A stretch of DNA of 64,000 nucleotides. Source: Bdellovibrio bacteriovorus W (GTDB taxonomy: Bacteria > Bdellovibrionota > Bdellovibrionia > Bdellovibrionales > Bdellovibrionaceae). The stretch covers positions 434,001 through 498,000 of the forward strand of contig CP002190.1 in assembly GCA_000525675.1 (NCBI GenBank), written 5' to 3'. Position numbers and translations under genes: made by a program. A model generated the notes under the pieces. That model did not search any database, was not told the origin of the DNA, and saw nothing but the letters and a program-made list of their open reading frames with translations. This document shows, piece after piece, positions 34,688-42,973 of the stretch; position 1 is the stretch's first letter; the number at the start of each line of letters is the position of its first letter.

Positions 34688-36636
34688 GGTTTTTTGAAAA
34701 AAGACTTTTTTCAATTTCGTTTTTACTTTCGATGGCTATGGTGTCCTTTGAAGTTTCGCCGATTATTGTGCTTTTTAGTTTTGCTATTTTAGTATGGAAG
34801 TGGGGAAGCGAGACTTTTTCTTGGAAGCCTCTGTCACGTAAACTCTCTAATTTTTTGAGTGTTGTTTTGTTAGCGACAGTCTGGCTGCATTTCAAAACTC
34901 TGGTGGGGCAAGAGCCTGCATTTAGTTTTCTTCTGGGGTTGGCGGCTTTGCGAGTTTCGGACTACCGCTCTGAGAGAGATCATAAGTTCATTGTTTTGCT
35001 GGGGTTGATATTAATAGCGGCCAGGGCTTTATTTAGTTTGGATATCTATTGGTTGATTCCTTCTGGCATTGCGCTGTTTGGATTGCTGTACTCTCTTTTG
35101 CCTGAAAAACTTCCTCATAGATTCTCTGTTCTATTTAAAGTTTTAATTTTATCGGTGCCTGTAACCACGTTGCTATTTTTAGTTTTCCCCCGTGTTGTGA
35201 TGCCGTGGGCGATATCCAGAGGGCAGGACTTGGGGCATATCGGTTTTAGTGATGATATGAATCCTGGAAGTGTAGCCGAGATAGCAGCCAATTCTCAAGT
35301 TGCGTTTCGCGCAAAGCTTTCTGAACTTCCCTTTAAGCGCACACAAGATCTTTATTGGAGAGGCGTTGTTCTTCAGCAATCCGATGGGTTGTCATGGAAG
35401 CAAGGGGTGTCTCATCGCGAAGATACTCCACCGGTGATGCGCACGAAAGAATTCTTTTATGATATTGCACTTGAAGCCACGGGACAGAATTATCTCTTTG
35501 CTCTAGATGGCACACGAATTCTTGAAATGGAGTTCCCCGGCGCTACAAGTTGGGCAGGAGGTATTTTTAAATCCAGAAGAGCTTTGCAAAAGACAACCTT
35601 CTATCGCGGATACTGGGAGCCATCTTCTCAGGAAAGTGCAGAAGATATTTTAGGTGCTTTGCAGGTTCCGGAACTTTCAGAACGAACACGAAACTGGGTC
35701 TTAGAGGTTTCCGCAAACTCTAAAGATCCAGAGGCTCGCCTAAGAAAGATTCAAGAACTTTTTATGGAGAACGGATTTGCCTATAGTCTTAAACCAGGCT
35801 TCTATACGGCAAATGGGTTGGATGATTTTTTATTCAATCGCAAAGTTGGATTCTGTGAACACTTTGCAGGTGCTTACGCCACTCTTGCTCGCGCCCTTGG
35901 TATCCCGGCCCGCGTGGTGATCGGCTATCAGGGAGGATTCTATAATCCCCTCGGGGACTTTTGGAAGATTGGGCAAAAAGATGCCCATGCTTGGGTGGAA
36001 GTGGCCATCAATAATTCTTGGCAAAGAATTGATCCGACGGCTTGGGTGGCACCTTTAAGATTTATCATTGGAGCCGAAGCTTTCTTCAGTCTTTCAGAAG
36101 AAGATCAAAGAGTTTTTGCGCGGAACCTAGAATACAGACCGACTGCAAAGATAAATTTTTTATGGTGGCAAGAGATTGAGTTTTTCTTTGAAGATCTGAA
36201 CTATCGCTGGAATTACTTTCTATTAGACTTTGACCGTCAGGCGCAAAAAGAATTTTTACAGTCATTGACTGCAAACTGGGAAATGCTTGGCGTTTCAGTA
36301 GCGCTTCTTTTGGCGGCGATGGTTTTTTTATTGCGTAATCTCTTATCGGGGCAGAGGCGGAAAAAGACAGAAGCCGAAAAGCTTTTGGCGCTTATCGAGG
36401 CGTATGGAGAGTTGGCAGGTCGCTCGAGATTATCTTTTGAGACACCGCTTTGCTATCTGGATACTCTCAAAGATAAATCTATTTTAAGTGAAAATCTTCT
36501 AGAACAAACAAAAGATGCCTATGAAAAAAATCTTTATCAGGAAAACTATGACGCTAGAGAGATCCAGCAACTCTTGGAGCGCTGGCATTTTGAATATAAA
36601 AAGAAAAAGAAACTTTTAAGAGCGAACAAAGCTTAA
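34684..36636 (+). CDS. TgpA-type transmembrane transglutaminase
   Basis: A 650-residue protein with about six N-terminal membrane helices (DUF3488-like, about 1-170), an extracytoplasmic transglutaminase-like core and a further membrane helix near residue 540, then a cytosolic tail (DUF4129-like). The catalytic triad is visible: GFCEHFAGAYATLAR (Cys), KDAHAWVEV (His), RIDPTAW (Asp). It overlaps the DUF58 gene by 4 bp. TgpA of Pseudomonas is essential; the physiological substrate is unknown. Its end overlaps the convergent fic gene by 21 bp. Confidence 0.88.
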   Translation: MRFFEKRLFSISFLLSMAMVSFEVSPIIVLFSFAILVWKWGSETFSWKPLSRKLSNFLSVVLLATVWLHFKTLVGQEPAFSFLLGLAALRVSDYRSERDHKFIVLLGLILIAARALFSLDIYWLIPSGIALFGLLYSLLPEKLPHRFSVLFKVLILSVPVTTLLFLVFPRVVMPWAISRGQDLGHIGFSDDMNPGSVAEIAANSQVAFRAKLSELPFKRTQDLYWRGVVLQQSDGLSWKQGVSHREDTPPVMRTKEFFYDIALEATGQNYLFALDGTRILEMEFPGATSWAGGIFKSRRALQKTTFYRGYWEPSSQESAEDILGALQVPELSERTRNWVLEVSANSKDPEARLRKIQELFMENGFAYSLKPGFYTANGLDDFLFNRKVGFCEHFAGAYATLARALGIPARVVIGYQGGFYNPLGDFWKIGQKDAHAWVEVAINNSWQRIDPTAWVAPLRFIIGAEAFFSLSEEDQRVFARNLEYRPTAKINFLWWQEIEFFFEDLNYRWNYFLLDFDRQAQKEFLQSLTANWEMLGVSVALLLAAMVFLLRNLLSGQRRKKTEAEKLLALIEAYGELAGRSRLSFETPLCYLDTLKDKSILSENLLEQTKDAYEKNLYQENYDAREIQQLLERWHFEYKKKKKLLRANKA

Positions 36637-37218
36637 AAGCTCTTCAAACTTTCTAGCATCGGCTAGCTGTAAAGAGCGGATGTATCTCTTTCTGGCATCT
36701 CCCTGTTCGCTCAGGGTGCCCGACTTCATGTGGGCACCCCATGAAAATCTAGGATGATCTAGATTCGATAATAACACATCAGACATCACGCGGGCCCAAC
36801 GACCGTTTCCATTCGGGAAGGGGTGTATGAAAACAAGTCGGTGGTGCAGGCGAGCTGCGATCTCATCCATAGGGTAGGTTTCGTAAGTAATCCAATAGCG
36901 AACATCGCCAATGAGTTTGTTCATCTCAGTGGGAATCTTAAACCATTCAACGCCGATAGATTTATCAGACGTCCGATAGGTTCCCGCCCACTTCCAAACA
37001 TGGCCGAACATTTTTTTGTGAAGAGTGCGCATGAAGCGCTCTGTGAGAAAGTGTTTACGTTTTTGGGCGAAGGCCCACTTTTCACCTTCGATAATATTTG
37101 CTTGTTCGGCGGCGTTGAGTTCACTTTGCGTAGAAATATAAGTAAGTAAAAGCCCCGCGGATTCGTTGGCATTGAGAGGTGTGGCTCCAGGAGGGTATTC
37201 TAATTTAAACTCTCTCAT
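36616..37218 (-). CDS. Fic-domain AMP transferase, mobile mystery protein B
   Basis: A 200-residue Fic/DOC protein with the core motif HPFPNGNGRWAR (HPFx[D/N]GNGRxxR), where His is catalytic and the second Gly-Asn-Gly-Arg binds ATP phosphates. An N-terminal NIIEG stretch (about residues 41-45) matches the auto-inhibitory [S/T]xxxE[G/N] helix of class II Fic proteins only loosely. Its start overlaps the HTH gene by 4 bp, forming the mobile mystery A/B pair (TIGR02612/02613), spread by horizontal transfer. It would AMPylate a host protein. Confidence 0.85.
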   Translation of the reverse strand: MREFKLEYPPGATPLNANESAGLLLTYISTQSELNAAEQANIIEGEKWAFAQKRKHFLTERFMRTLHKKMFGHVWKWAGTYRTSDKSIGVEWFKIPTEMNKLIGDVRYWITYETYPMDEIAARLHHRLVFIHPFPNGNGRWARVMSDVLLSNLDHPRFSWGAHMKSGTLSEQGDARKRYIRSLQLADARKFEELLSFVRS

Positions 37219-37688
37219 TTTCTCCCCCAGAGGCGTGAATCCATTTTCGTTTTAATTTCCTGAGCAAGCTCTTCTAGGTGAAGATGGGTTTCGGCCTCGC
37301 CCGCAACCTGTTGTTCAAGCTCCATGGAGTGAAGTGTTGTTCTTAGGATTTCTGCCGCAGCTCTGCGCGCTTGCTTCTCTACGAGTTCTTCCAAAGTTCC
37401 TTCTGGGACGACGGCATAAATCAGTCGGCAGTTCATGGCTTTGGCCGCTCGGTCCAAAGACTCTAACGTTACAGTTTGGGCGACCTCTCGTTGTTCTAAG
37501 TACGTAACTCCGGATTGGTGTATTCCCATGCGCTCAGCCAATTGAGAAGTCGTCATCCCTAGAGATTCGCGAATAGCCTTCACCCAACCACTGCGCGGGT
37601 TGAGCAAGCTCATGGCGTCTTGGAAGACGCTGAGCTTTTCATCCAGGCTCTTTCTTTGAGTTTTAATGAGGGCTTTGCTTCGCTTCAT
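37215..37688 (-). CDS. HTH regulator, mobile mystery protein A
   Basis: A 157-residue protein with an XRE-type helix-turn-helix (about 42-96: ESLGMTTSQLAERMGIHQSGVTYLEQRE), a longer charged tail and an N-terminal Lys-rich arm. It begins just 4 bp from an array of operator palindromes and is translationally coupled to Fic, so autorepression and toxin control are likely. Whether it binds the Fic protein directly, as an antitoxin, is not known. Confidence 0.85.
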   Translation of the reverse strand: MKRSKALIKTQRKSLDEKLSVFQDAMSLLNPRSGWVKAIRESLGMTTSQLAERMGIHQSGVTYLEQREVAQTVTLESLDRAAKAMNCRLIYAVVPEGTLEELVEKQARRAAAEILRTTLHSMELEQQVAGEAETHLHLEELAQEIKTKMDSRLWGRK

Positions 37689-37692
37689 AATT

Positions 37693-37774
37693 ACCTACTA
37701 TAATAGATTATAATATGAATTTATGATCTATTTCAATAGATTATATAATGATATTCTGATCTATTATAATAGAT
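37693..37774. promoter_or_regulatory. three 16-bp operator palindromes in a strict 33-bp phase
   Basis: Copy 3, ATCTATTATAATAGAT (37759-37774), is a perfect palindrome. Copy 2 (37726-37741) has the same 7-bp arms with a TC centre, and copy 1 (37693-37708) differs at two positions. Their left edges are spaced 33 and 33 bp, so all sit on the same face of the helix. The array lies 4 bp upstream of the HTH start codon. It is most likely the autoregulatory operator. Confidence 0.75.
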
Positions 37775-37940
37775 ATTAAATATGAGATTTCTAGGTATAT
37801 TCTAATAAAAACGAGTGTTTAATGACTTTAGTGGTGAAAACGAAGCTTTGAAGGTCTTATGCAAAGACTCAACACGGGGCAATTTCATTGGCAAACATCG
37901 ATAAGTTCAGTACTGCTAAGGCCTTCTAAAGGAGTTTCCC

Positions 37941-38396
37941 ATGCGTACTGCCTTGCTGGTTCTGATTTTAGGTTGGGGGCTTTCTGCCCAAGCCGTGTCG
38001 TGGAAAGTTTTTGATGCCTGTCACGATGAGCCCGTGCATTCGGGGCAGCACTCTGCTGACTTGGACAAGTCTGTTGGCGAACTTTCTGTAGAGATTTTTA
38101 ATCTTCACAAAATTTCTTATGTTGGCGCGGCTGAAGGATTTAATTCCATCCTCAATACTCCAATCGGGCTTGATAGCATCGAAGTCGTTTCCGACGTCGA
38201 GATGCGTGTTTATGGCTGGTGCTATTCCGTAAATGGAAAGCAGCCGGACTCTATGGCGCACAAAATATTCCTGACTCATCCTACAGATGAAATTGTTTGG
38301 TTCTATGCGTACTCCACAAATTTATACAACGAATGGATGAACTACTGCCGTCCTGCCAATGAAATCAAGGCTGAGCAGTTTTGCTCAAAACCTTAA
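37941..38396 (+). CDS. exported hypothetical protein
   Basis: A 151-residue protein with signal peptide (cleavage after ...SAQA), RBS AAAGGAG and four mature Cys. Followed 12 bp later by a secreted protease, so a co-transcribed partner or inhibitor is possible. Family not recognised. Confidence 0.7.
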   Translation: MRTALLVLILGWGLSAQAVSWKVFDACHDEPVHSGQHSADLDKSVGELSVEIFNLHKISYVGAAEGFNSILNTPIGLDSIEVVSDVEMRVYGWCYSVNGKQPDSMAHKIFLTHPTDEIVWFYAYSTNLYNEWMNYCRPANEIKAEQFCSKP

Positions 38397-38408
38397 GGAG
38401 AACTTGAG

Positions 38409-39257
38409 ATGAAAAAACTTCTTTCGATCACTCTAGGTCTTTTACTAACTTCTTCGTTTGCACAGGCTTTATCTAATAGCGAGATAGCAGATGGAGCTGA
38501 TTATGAATCCGTTGTCTTCTTCATGGCACCTTCATTTGATAAAAACGGTCAAGAAGATGCGCATGGTCTTTGCGTTGGAAATTTGGTCTCAGCAAGAGTT
38601 CTTATCACCGCGGCTCATTGCGTGTTTATGGCCGAAGTCAGTGGCGTGCGCGAGATTGATTTACAAGTCGGTGAGTATCGATATGTCACGCGCCCAACTG
38701 GTGAGAGAGTTCGTGTGGGATATGTTCCTGTTCTTCGCCAAAAAGTGAAGGGACGTATTTATGTTCCTGAAACTTTAAGACTGAAAATGGAGCGCCAAAA
38801 ATTTAGAACTTCTATTGGCCCGTCTGAAGATATTGCGGTGATGGTTTTTGATCACGAACTATCTTTAAAAGAAAACTTCCAATTCACTCCGGTGGTTTCT
38901 CGCGCAGAGTACAAAGAAATCATCCCGCAGATTGTTCGTTACTCGCCAACAGTGATTACAATTAACTTTATTGAAGAGATGTCGACCAATACAAAAAGAA
39001 TGGCTGTGCTTGATTCTTTAAAAAGAAATATGAGCGATCACTTGGAGTCAAAATCGCGCTCTCGCGTGCAGCCAGGCGATAGTGGTTCTCCGTTGTTTGT
39101 TAAAATTGGCAATCGCTACAAACAAATCGGCATTACTAAGGGCCGCGCCGAAACTATTTTTTCAAACTGGGATGTCTTTGCTCTTTTAGGAGAGCGCCTT
39201 TGCCAAGTGGCCCAGCAAGTCCCACACACAACCGATCGCATGGTTCTTTGTCCTTAG
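38409..39257 (+). CDS. secreted trypsin-like serine protease
   Basis: A 282-residue S1-family protease with signal peptide (cleavage after ...FAQA). H70 in ITAAHC, Asp in SEDIAVMVF and Ser in QPGDSGSPLF form the triad; Cys65/Cys71 region is consistent with the His-loop disulphide. Specificity is not assignable. RBS AAGGAG. Predators secrete many such enzymes during prey digestion. Confidence 0.88.
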   Translation: MKKLLSITLGLLLTSSFAQALSNSEIADGADYESVVFFMAPSFDKNGQEDAHGLCVGNLVSARVLITAAHCVFMAEVSGVREIDLQVGEYRYVTRPTGERVRVGYVPVLRQKVKGRIYVPETLRLKMERQKFRTSIGPSEDIAVMVFDHELSLKENFQFTPVVSRAEYKEIIPQIVRYSPTVITINFIEEMSTNTKRMAVLDSLKRNMSDHLESKSRSRVQPGDSGSPLFVKIGNRYKQIGITKGRAETIFSNWDVFALLGERLCQVAQQVPHTTDRMVLCP

Positions 39258-39284
39258 AAAAAAATAAGATCCTAGTTTTAAATG

Positions 39285-39308
39285 AAGCGACGCAAGTCGC
39301 TTTTTTTA
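39285..39308. terminator. terminator between convergent genes
   Basis: AAGCGAC (39285-39291) and GTCGCTT (39296-39302) with a GNRA-type GCAA loop, followed by T7. Confidence 0.88.
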
Positions 39309-39980
39309 TTTCCCAACACTTCCAGGGACGCCATCAAACATCAGACCCAGCGTGAAGTAAGAACCTGAAAGATCTAGAGTCTCAAGGTTATTGCTGATGT
39401 TACCAGTGCGCTTAAAGCTTGAAACTTTATTCATCGCATAGCCACTTTCAAAAACGAGATAGAAGTATTTAAAGCCAATGCCTGCCGAAACCCCCGCCGC
39501 CGCGTAAGGAGAGCCAAACCATCCCTCAGGTCCTTTGCTTGAGAGTTCTCCACTTTGTGCGGCTGTTTTCATTCTAAAAGTAGTATTACTTCCTCCGACC
39601 CCGGCAAAGGCATCCATGCGAAAGATATCCGTTTTAAGAAACGGAACTCGGGCAATAAGCAGAACCGTGTCCTGATCGACTCTTGAGTTGAAGTCCGTGC
39701 TAGCATTGGCAGGATTCTCTTCAGAGGATGCGAGGATTTTTGTATATCGAGCGCCCACATCCAAATATTTAAAAAGAGGGTAGGTAATTTCTAAACCCAA
39801 TTGAGATGTATTCTTTAATTTATCCAGCCCTTGCGCTTCCAAAGTTTCATTGGTGTTGCTCGGTTCCGCTGCGACCATTCCCAGAAACAAGCGAACCTGC
39901 ACGGGGATGTCTTTAGCAAAGACTGCAGATGGATAAATTAGAAATGAAACGAACGAGAAAAAGTACAAACGATAATTCAT
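39306..39980 (-). CDS. exported outer-membrane beta-barrel protein
   Basis: A 224-residue protein with signal peptide (...SAVFA) and alternating strands (YLDVGARYTKI, AAGVSAGIGFKYFYLVFESGY). Terminal residues are not aromatic, but strand pattern and length fit an 8-strand Omp. The ATG at 39980 (not TTG 39983) has GAGG upstream. Specific function unknown. Confidence 0.72.
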   Translation of the reverse strand: MNYRLYFFSFVSFLIYPSAVFAKDIPVQVRLFLGMVAAEPSNTNETLEAQGLDKLKNTSQLGLEITYPLFKYLDVGARYTKILASSEENPANASTDFNSRVDQDTVLLIARVPFLKTDIFRMDAFAGVGGSNTTFRMKTAAQSGELSSKGPEGWFGSPYAAAGVSAGIGFKYFYLVFESGYAMNKVSSFKRTGNISNNLETLDLSGSYFTLGLMFDGVPGSVGK

Positions 39981-39983
39981 CAA

Positions 39984-40159
39984 AACCTCAACAGGGCTTC
40001 AGTGTATTTCGTGGGCAACGGCCTCTCAAGTCCAGTCACTCTCGAAGACATATTGTGAGACGCAATTTTTTGCGATCGTGTATTTTGAGTCAAGAATGTG
40101 AATGTGAGTAGTTGATCGTTTGTTTAAAATTGTAGAAGTGGGGTAAGTGTGGACGTCGA
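39984..40159. other. chromosomal flank left of the integrated element
   Basis: No credible gene. It holds the promoter region of the barrel gene and ends at the left attachment repeat. Confidence 0.4.
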
Positions 40160-40212
40160 ATTTTAGACATAAAAAAAGCCGACTCTATGGTCAGCTTTTT
40201 TATTTGGTGCCC
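40160..40212. repeat. left attachment repeat (attL)
   Basis: The first 41 bp (40160-40200) are identical to 51062-51102; three differing bases (TAT against AGA) are followed by nine identical bases (TTGGTGCCC). The repeat includes a terminator-like stem and the last eight nucleotides of the tRNA-Leu acceptor, without the rest of the tRNA. Confidence 0.85.
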
Positions 40213-40875
40213 GTTAATCGACGAATATCGAAAAGCTATCATCGAAATAAGTCAGAGATAAACGTCGATCTCGCTAAATGATTGCAGGAGACGGGATGGA
40301 AAAATACCTTATTAGTAACTCAGCATTATTAGTTCCGGTGCTAGTGATTTAGAGCTATATCTTGTCATATCTAGTGGGAAAAATATTGCGGCGCGCTGTT
40401 TTGGGGCGCGGAGAATTTCGTCATCATTTTTTGTAAACTTACTTAAGATCAGTGAGTGGATTTTTTAAAAAAGAGCATTTTCGTTAGTCCCAAATAGTAC
40501 CAATTAGTCACAGAACGTCCCAATTAGTCCCAACTTATCCACATTTTTAAGAGATAAATTTAAAATTTTCTAAAAATATTAAACGTCTTTAAACCCATGA
40601 TTGGTATAGGTTTAAAGATGTTGTGATGTCTTTTTGGAATACTGCTGCTCATCATTTAGGCAAAACAATTTAACGGTTGAAGAGTATTTTGAAATACATA
40701 GAATCTTTGGTCGGAAGGTGAGTAGAAAAAGAAAAGGAGGCTGTACAGACAGGCTGACGCAACCCCCCTCCCAAATGCTTAACTCAAAAGTACTCAAGGG
40801 TGGCGAATGCATTCAAGTTATTTTTTAAATTAGTGAGCTAAGACAGCCCGCATGAACCATACCCAGGAGGAATAT
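40213..40875. other. 660-bp gene-poor left end of the element
   Basis: Holds the origin-like repeats (below), an 18-codon ORF (40296-40352) with GGAG upstream that may be a leader peptide, and a 64-codon ORF (40634-40828, TTG start) judged doubtful. In the circular form the first 49 bp would supply the end of the serine recombinase gene (stop at 40259-40261). Confidence 0.5.
40485..40590. repeat. origin-like locus: five 10-bp repeats, DnaA box, AT-rich stretch
   Basis: Units begin at 40485, 40495, 40505, 40515 (degenerate) and 40525 with consensus TAGTCCCAAT, an exact 10-bp phase that puts them on one helix face. TTATCCACA (40535-40543) is a perfect DnaA-box consensus. A/T-only DNA follows for about 40 bp. 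Iterons, DnaA box and melting region in this order are typical of oriV in iteron plasmids. Confidence 0.65.
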
Positions 40876-41394
40876 ATGGGTTCCGTTAAAAATCTTTTAG
40901 TCCATCAGGCAGCTGAAGGATTAATTGTTGAAATGAAAAAAAAGAATCGTCTTCAACGCAGAGAAGGTACGAAAAGAGACATCGAATACTTTACGATTAG
41001 TAAAATCTTTGATGAGGATAACAGTATTGTAATTCGCGCGATGATGAGTGGTCCTAACTTTAAAGATATGAGATTTGAAGTTATAAAATCCGATGTCGGT
41101 ATCGAATTAATTTTAATTGCGGGAGGAGGAAGAGGGTTGTCTCAAGCAATTGAAATCGTCGAAACAGAGGTGGGTCTTCTCTATAAGGCAGTGCTTAGTC
41201 GTCCAGCTCCTGGTACGCCAATTAACAAAGACAATTGGGATGGGTACTACATGGAAAGTCGAAATGCCGGACCTAAGAGATTGTTAGACTTAGAGAGAGC
41301 GATTGCTTCGGGCATTGTTTCTGCGGATTTCGCAAAACAAGCATCTGAATGGGGATTCTCCATATATGAGACATTCCCAAAAGAAAAAATCTAG
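40876..41394 (+). CDS. unknown element protein
   Basis: A 172-residue soluble protein; ATG at 40876 has AGGAGG at the right spacing while the ATG at 40852 does not. A charged N-terminal helix is followed by a mixed alpha/beta core (MRFEVIKSDVGIELILIAGGGRG). No family recognised; convergent with the regulator genes to the right. Confidence 0.65.
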   Translation: MGSVKNLLVHQAAEGLIVEMKKKNRLQRREGTKRDIEYFTISKIFDEDNSIVIRAMMSGPNFKDMRFEVIKSDVGIELILIAGGGRGLSQAIEIVETEVGLLYKAVLSRPAPGTPINKDNWDGYYMESRNAGPKRLLDLERAIASGIVSADFAKQASEWGFSIYETFPKEKI

Positions 41395-41401
41395 AGAAAG
41401 A

Positions 41402-41421
41402 GGGGGGGAGTTCTTCCCCCG
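41402..41421. terminator. G/C hairpin between convergent genes
   Basis: A G7 run (41402-41408) pairs with C5 (41416-41420). The T-run is weak, so termination is plausible but not certain. Confidence 0.4.
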
Positions 41422-41422
41422 C

Positions 41423-41647
41423 TCAAATCGTATTTGTCCAAAAGTCTTTCTTTTCTTTACTTACTGGCTTCATAATAGCGAGAGTTTCTTTACAATCGTT
41501 ACATTCAGCCATAAGTCCTCGGTATCCACTCACAGCCACCGGCACAGATGTAATGATCCTTCTTTTGCAAGACGAACATTGTAATTCTTTGGGAGTGAGG
41601 GCATAGGCTTTGCACCAGTCTTCTAGGTCTGCGATAGGTAGAATCAT
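41423..41647 (-). CDS. small zinc-ribbon protein
   Basis: A 74-residue protein with CSSCKRRI and, 21 residues later, ECNDCKE, forming a four-Cys zinc ribbon. It overlaps the upstream RHH gene by 4 bp. Probably a DNA/RNA- or protein-binding accessory to the RHH regulator. Confidence 0.7.
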   Translation of the reverse strand: MILPIADLEDWCKAYALTPKELQCSSCKRRIITSVPVAVSGYRGLMAECNDCKETLAIMKPVSKEKKDFWTNTI

Positions 41648-41844
41648 TTTTTAACTTCTCCCTTTTCGATTATTGAAATCATGGCCATCTCTAAAAGAGC
41701 CGTTTTAGGAAGTCCCATCTCTTTGGCTTTTTTATCAAAGCCCTTAATCAGTTTTTCTGGAAATCTAAAAGCAGTCATTCTTCGAGAGCCCTTTAGTAAA
41801 TCATGCGACTTGAATTCAGGAACTTTGAATATAATTGTTTTCAT
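41644..41844 (-). CDS. ribbon-helix-helix regulator (CopG-like)
   Basis: A 66-residue protein: strand RRMTAFRFPEKLIKGFDKKAKEMGLPKTALLEMAMISI is the RHH layout (strand, helix A, turn, helix B). ATG at 41844 is taken rather than 41898 because a perfect palindrome ATGTATATACAT (41846-41857) begins right upstream of it, probably its own operator. CopG-type proteins control plasmid replication or maintenance. Confidence 0.7.
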   Translation of the reverse strand: MKTIIFKVPEFKSHDLLKGSRRMTAFRFPEKLIKGFDKKAKEMGLPKTALLEMAMISIIEKGEVKK

Positions 41845-41845
41845 T

Positions 41846-41857
41846 ATGTATATACAT
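41846..41857. promoter_or_regulatory. operator palindrome before the RHH gene
   Basis: ATGTATATACAT is a perfect 12-bp palindrome 1 bp from the start codon; RHH proteins typically autorepress through such sites. Confidence 0.5.
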
Positions 41858-42009
41858 TGTATAGACATAACAAATTTGGCAAGTGTTATCTTGGGCAAAG
41901 GTCCTGCGTAAAAATGTGAATATAAAAATATTTAATGATGTTATTCGGACTGCTTTCTAAGAGTTATCACGCGAGAGTAACTGTTTTCAGTGCTCGATAA
42001 CCTGAACGG

Positions 42010-42027
42010 TGCATGAACTTCCATGCA
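42010..42027. promoter_or_regulatory. palindrome upstream of the XRE gene
   Basis: TGCATG-N6-CATGCA lies in the leader of the HTH gene. Candidate binding site; alternatively GTTATC/GATAAC (41963-41968, 41996-42001) pairs in the same leader. Confidence 0.3.
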
Positions 42028-42094
42028 GGACCAGAACTCACTGCTTGCATCGCTAACTTTAGAACATAAAAATGTGTTTGCAGGTTGGTGAAGC

Positions 42095-42466
42095 GTGAGA
42101 AAGAAAAATAATAAAAAAGAAATTTACAATGAAGAAGAACAAGAACACTGGGGGATACGTCTTCAAGATGTTCTCTCTGAAAAGAATATCAGCCGTCGTC
42201 AACTAGCGAAGACAATAAACGTAGCACCTTCTGTAATCGACTCTTGGGTAAAGGGAGCGACTCCTAATGACCTCAAGGCAGTGAAGCGACTCGCTGATTA
42301 TATGGACTGTTCTTTTTCGTGGCTGTTGACTGGGGAGGACGAGGCAGGCTCTGGCACAACCGTAGCTGAGATGTTTCAGGTAGTACCTTACTTTGATGGA
42401 TATGCGCGTATTCGTATTGATCGACTCATCCCGAGAAAGAGTAAGGGAGCTGGTGAAAGTAAATAA
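42095..42466 (+). CDS. XRE-family HTH regulator
   Basis: A 123-residue protein with GTG start. The helix-turn-helix is RLQDVLSEKNISRRQLAKTINVAPSVIDSWVKGATP (about 23-58), the cro/CI-type domain, with a short tail rather than a protease domain, so not a LexA/CI-type cleavable repressor. A candidate element control switch. Confidence 0.75.
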   Translation: MRKKNNKKEIYNEEEQEHWGIRLQDVLSEKNISRRQLAKTINVAPSVIDSWVKGATPNDLKAVKRLADYMDCSFSWLLTGEDEAGSGTTVAEMFQVVPYFDGYARIRIDRLIPRKSKGAGESK

Positions 42467-42504
42467 TTAGATATATGAAGATACAAGTCTAGGAAAGGGT
42501 ATGT

Positions 42505-42915
42505 ATGGTATTTAATATTTTTAATATTTTTTTTATTTTGTTTTTAGTTGGAGGTTGTACAAACAAGAAAAGTGCTAATACAACCAAAAAAAGAATGAGT
42601 TGCGGAACTTTGAGTACTGCTGATTGTGATAGAATATATGAGTGGTTTGTCGAATATCATTCATATCCAGAGCGGATCACTGGAGTTTGGACTACCTACA
42701 ATAATACAGATGCTAAAGGTGAGAATGTTGCGTTCAGAGAGTTTAAGGGATATTGCAAAGATGCATCCTGGCCCGCAAGTGTATGCCAGAGTAAAGTGAC
42801 AGAGTTTTTAAAGAATTACGAGGCTCAGCTTAAAGTCGAAAACGACGAGGAAGAGGCAAGGCAAAAGCGCGAGGCGGATAAATCGGCAGAGCGAGACAGA
42901 CTGTTGGGATATTGA
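42505..42915 (+). CDS. small lipoprotein of the element
   Basis: A 136-residue protein with lipobox LVGG-C18 (VFNIFNIFFILFLVGGC) and a basic, acidic-tailed soluble domain with four Cys. Follows AGGAAAGG upstream. Unknown function; may modify the surface of the host cell. Confidence 0.7.
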   Translation: MVFNIFNIFFILFLVGGCTNKKSANTTKKRMSCGTLSTADCDRIYEWFVEYHSYPERITGVWTTYNNTDAKGENVAFREFKGYCKDASWPASVCQSKVTEFLKNYEAQLKVENDEEEARQKREADKSAERDRLLGY

Positions 42916-42973
42916 TCTTTCTTAATGTGTTGAGTAAATAATTATATTTCCCGTTAATATGATTGAGGAATTT

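Noticed and set aside
34443-34895. 150-codon minus-strand ORF
   Set aside because: Antisense to the DUF58 and transglutaminase genes, with no motif or ribosome site.
37695-37800. CRISPR-like repeats
   Set aside because: The units are palindromic operators with no unique spacers, and there are no cas genes.
40634-40828. 64-codon ORF in the left end of the element
   Set aside because: TTG start, no ribosome site, odd composition; probably non-coding.
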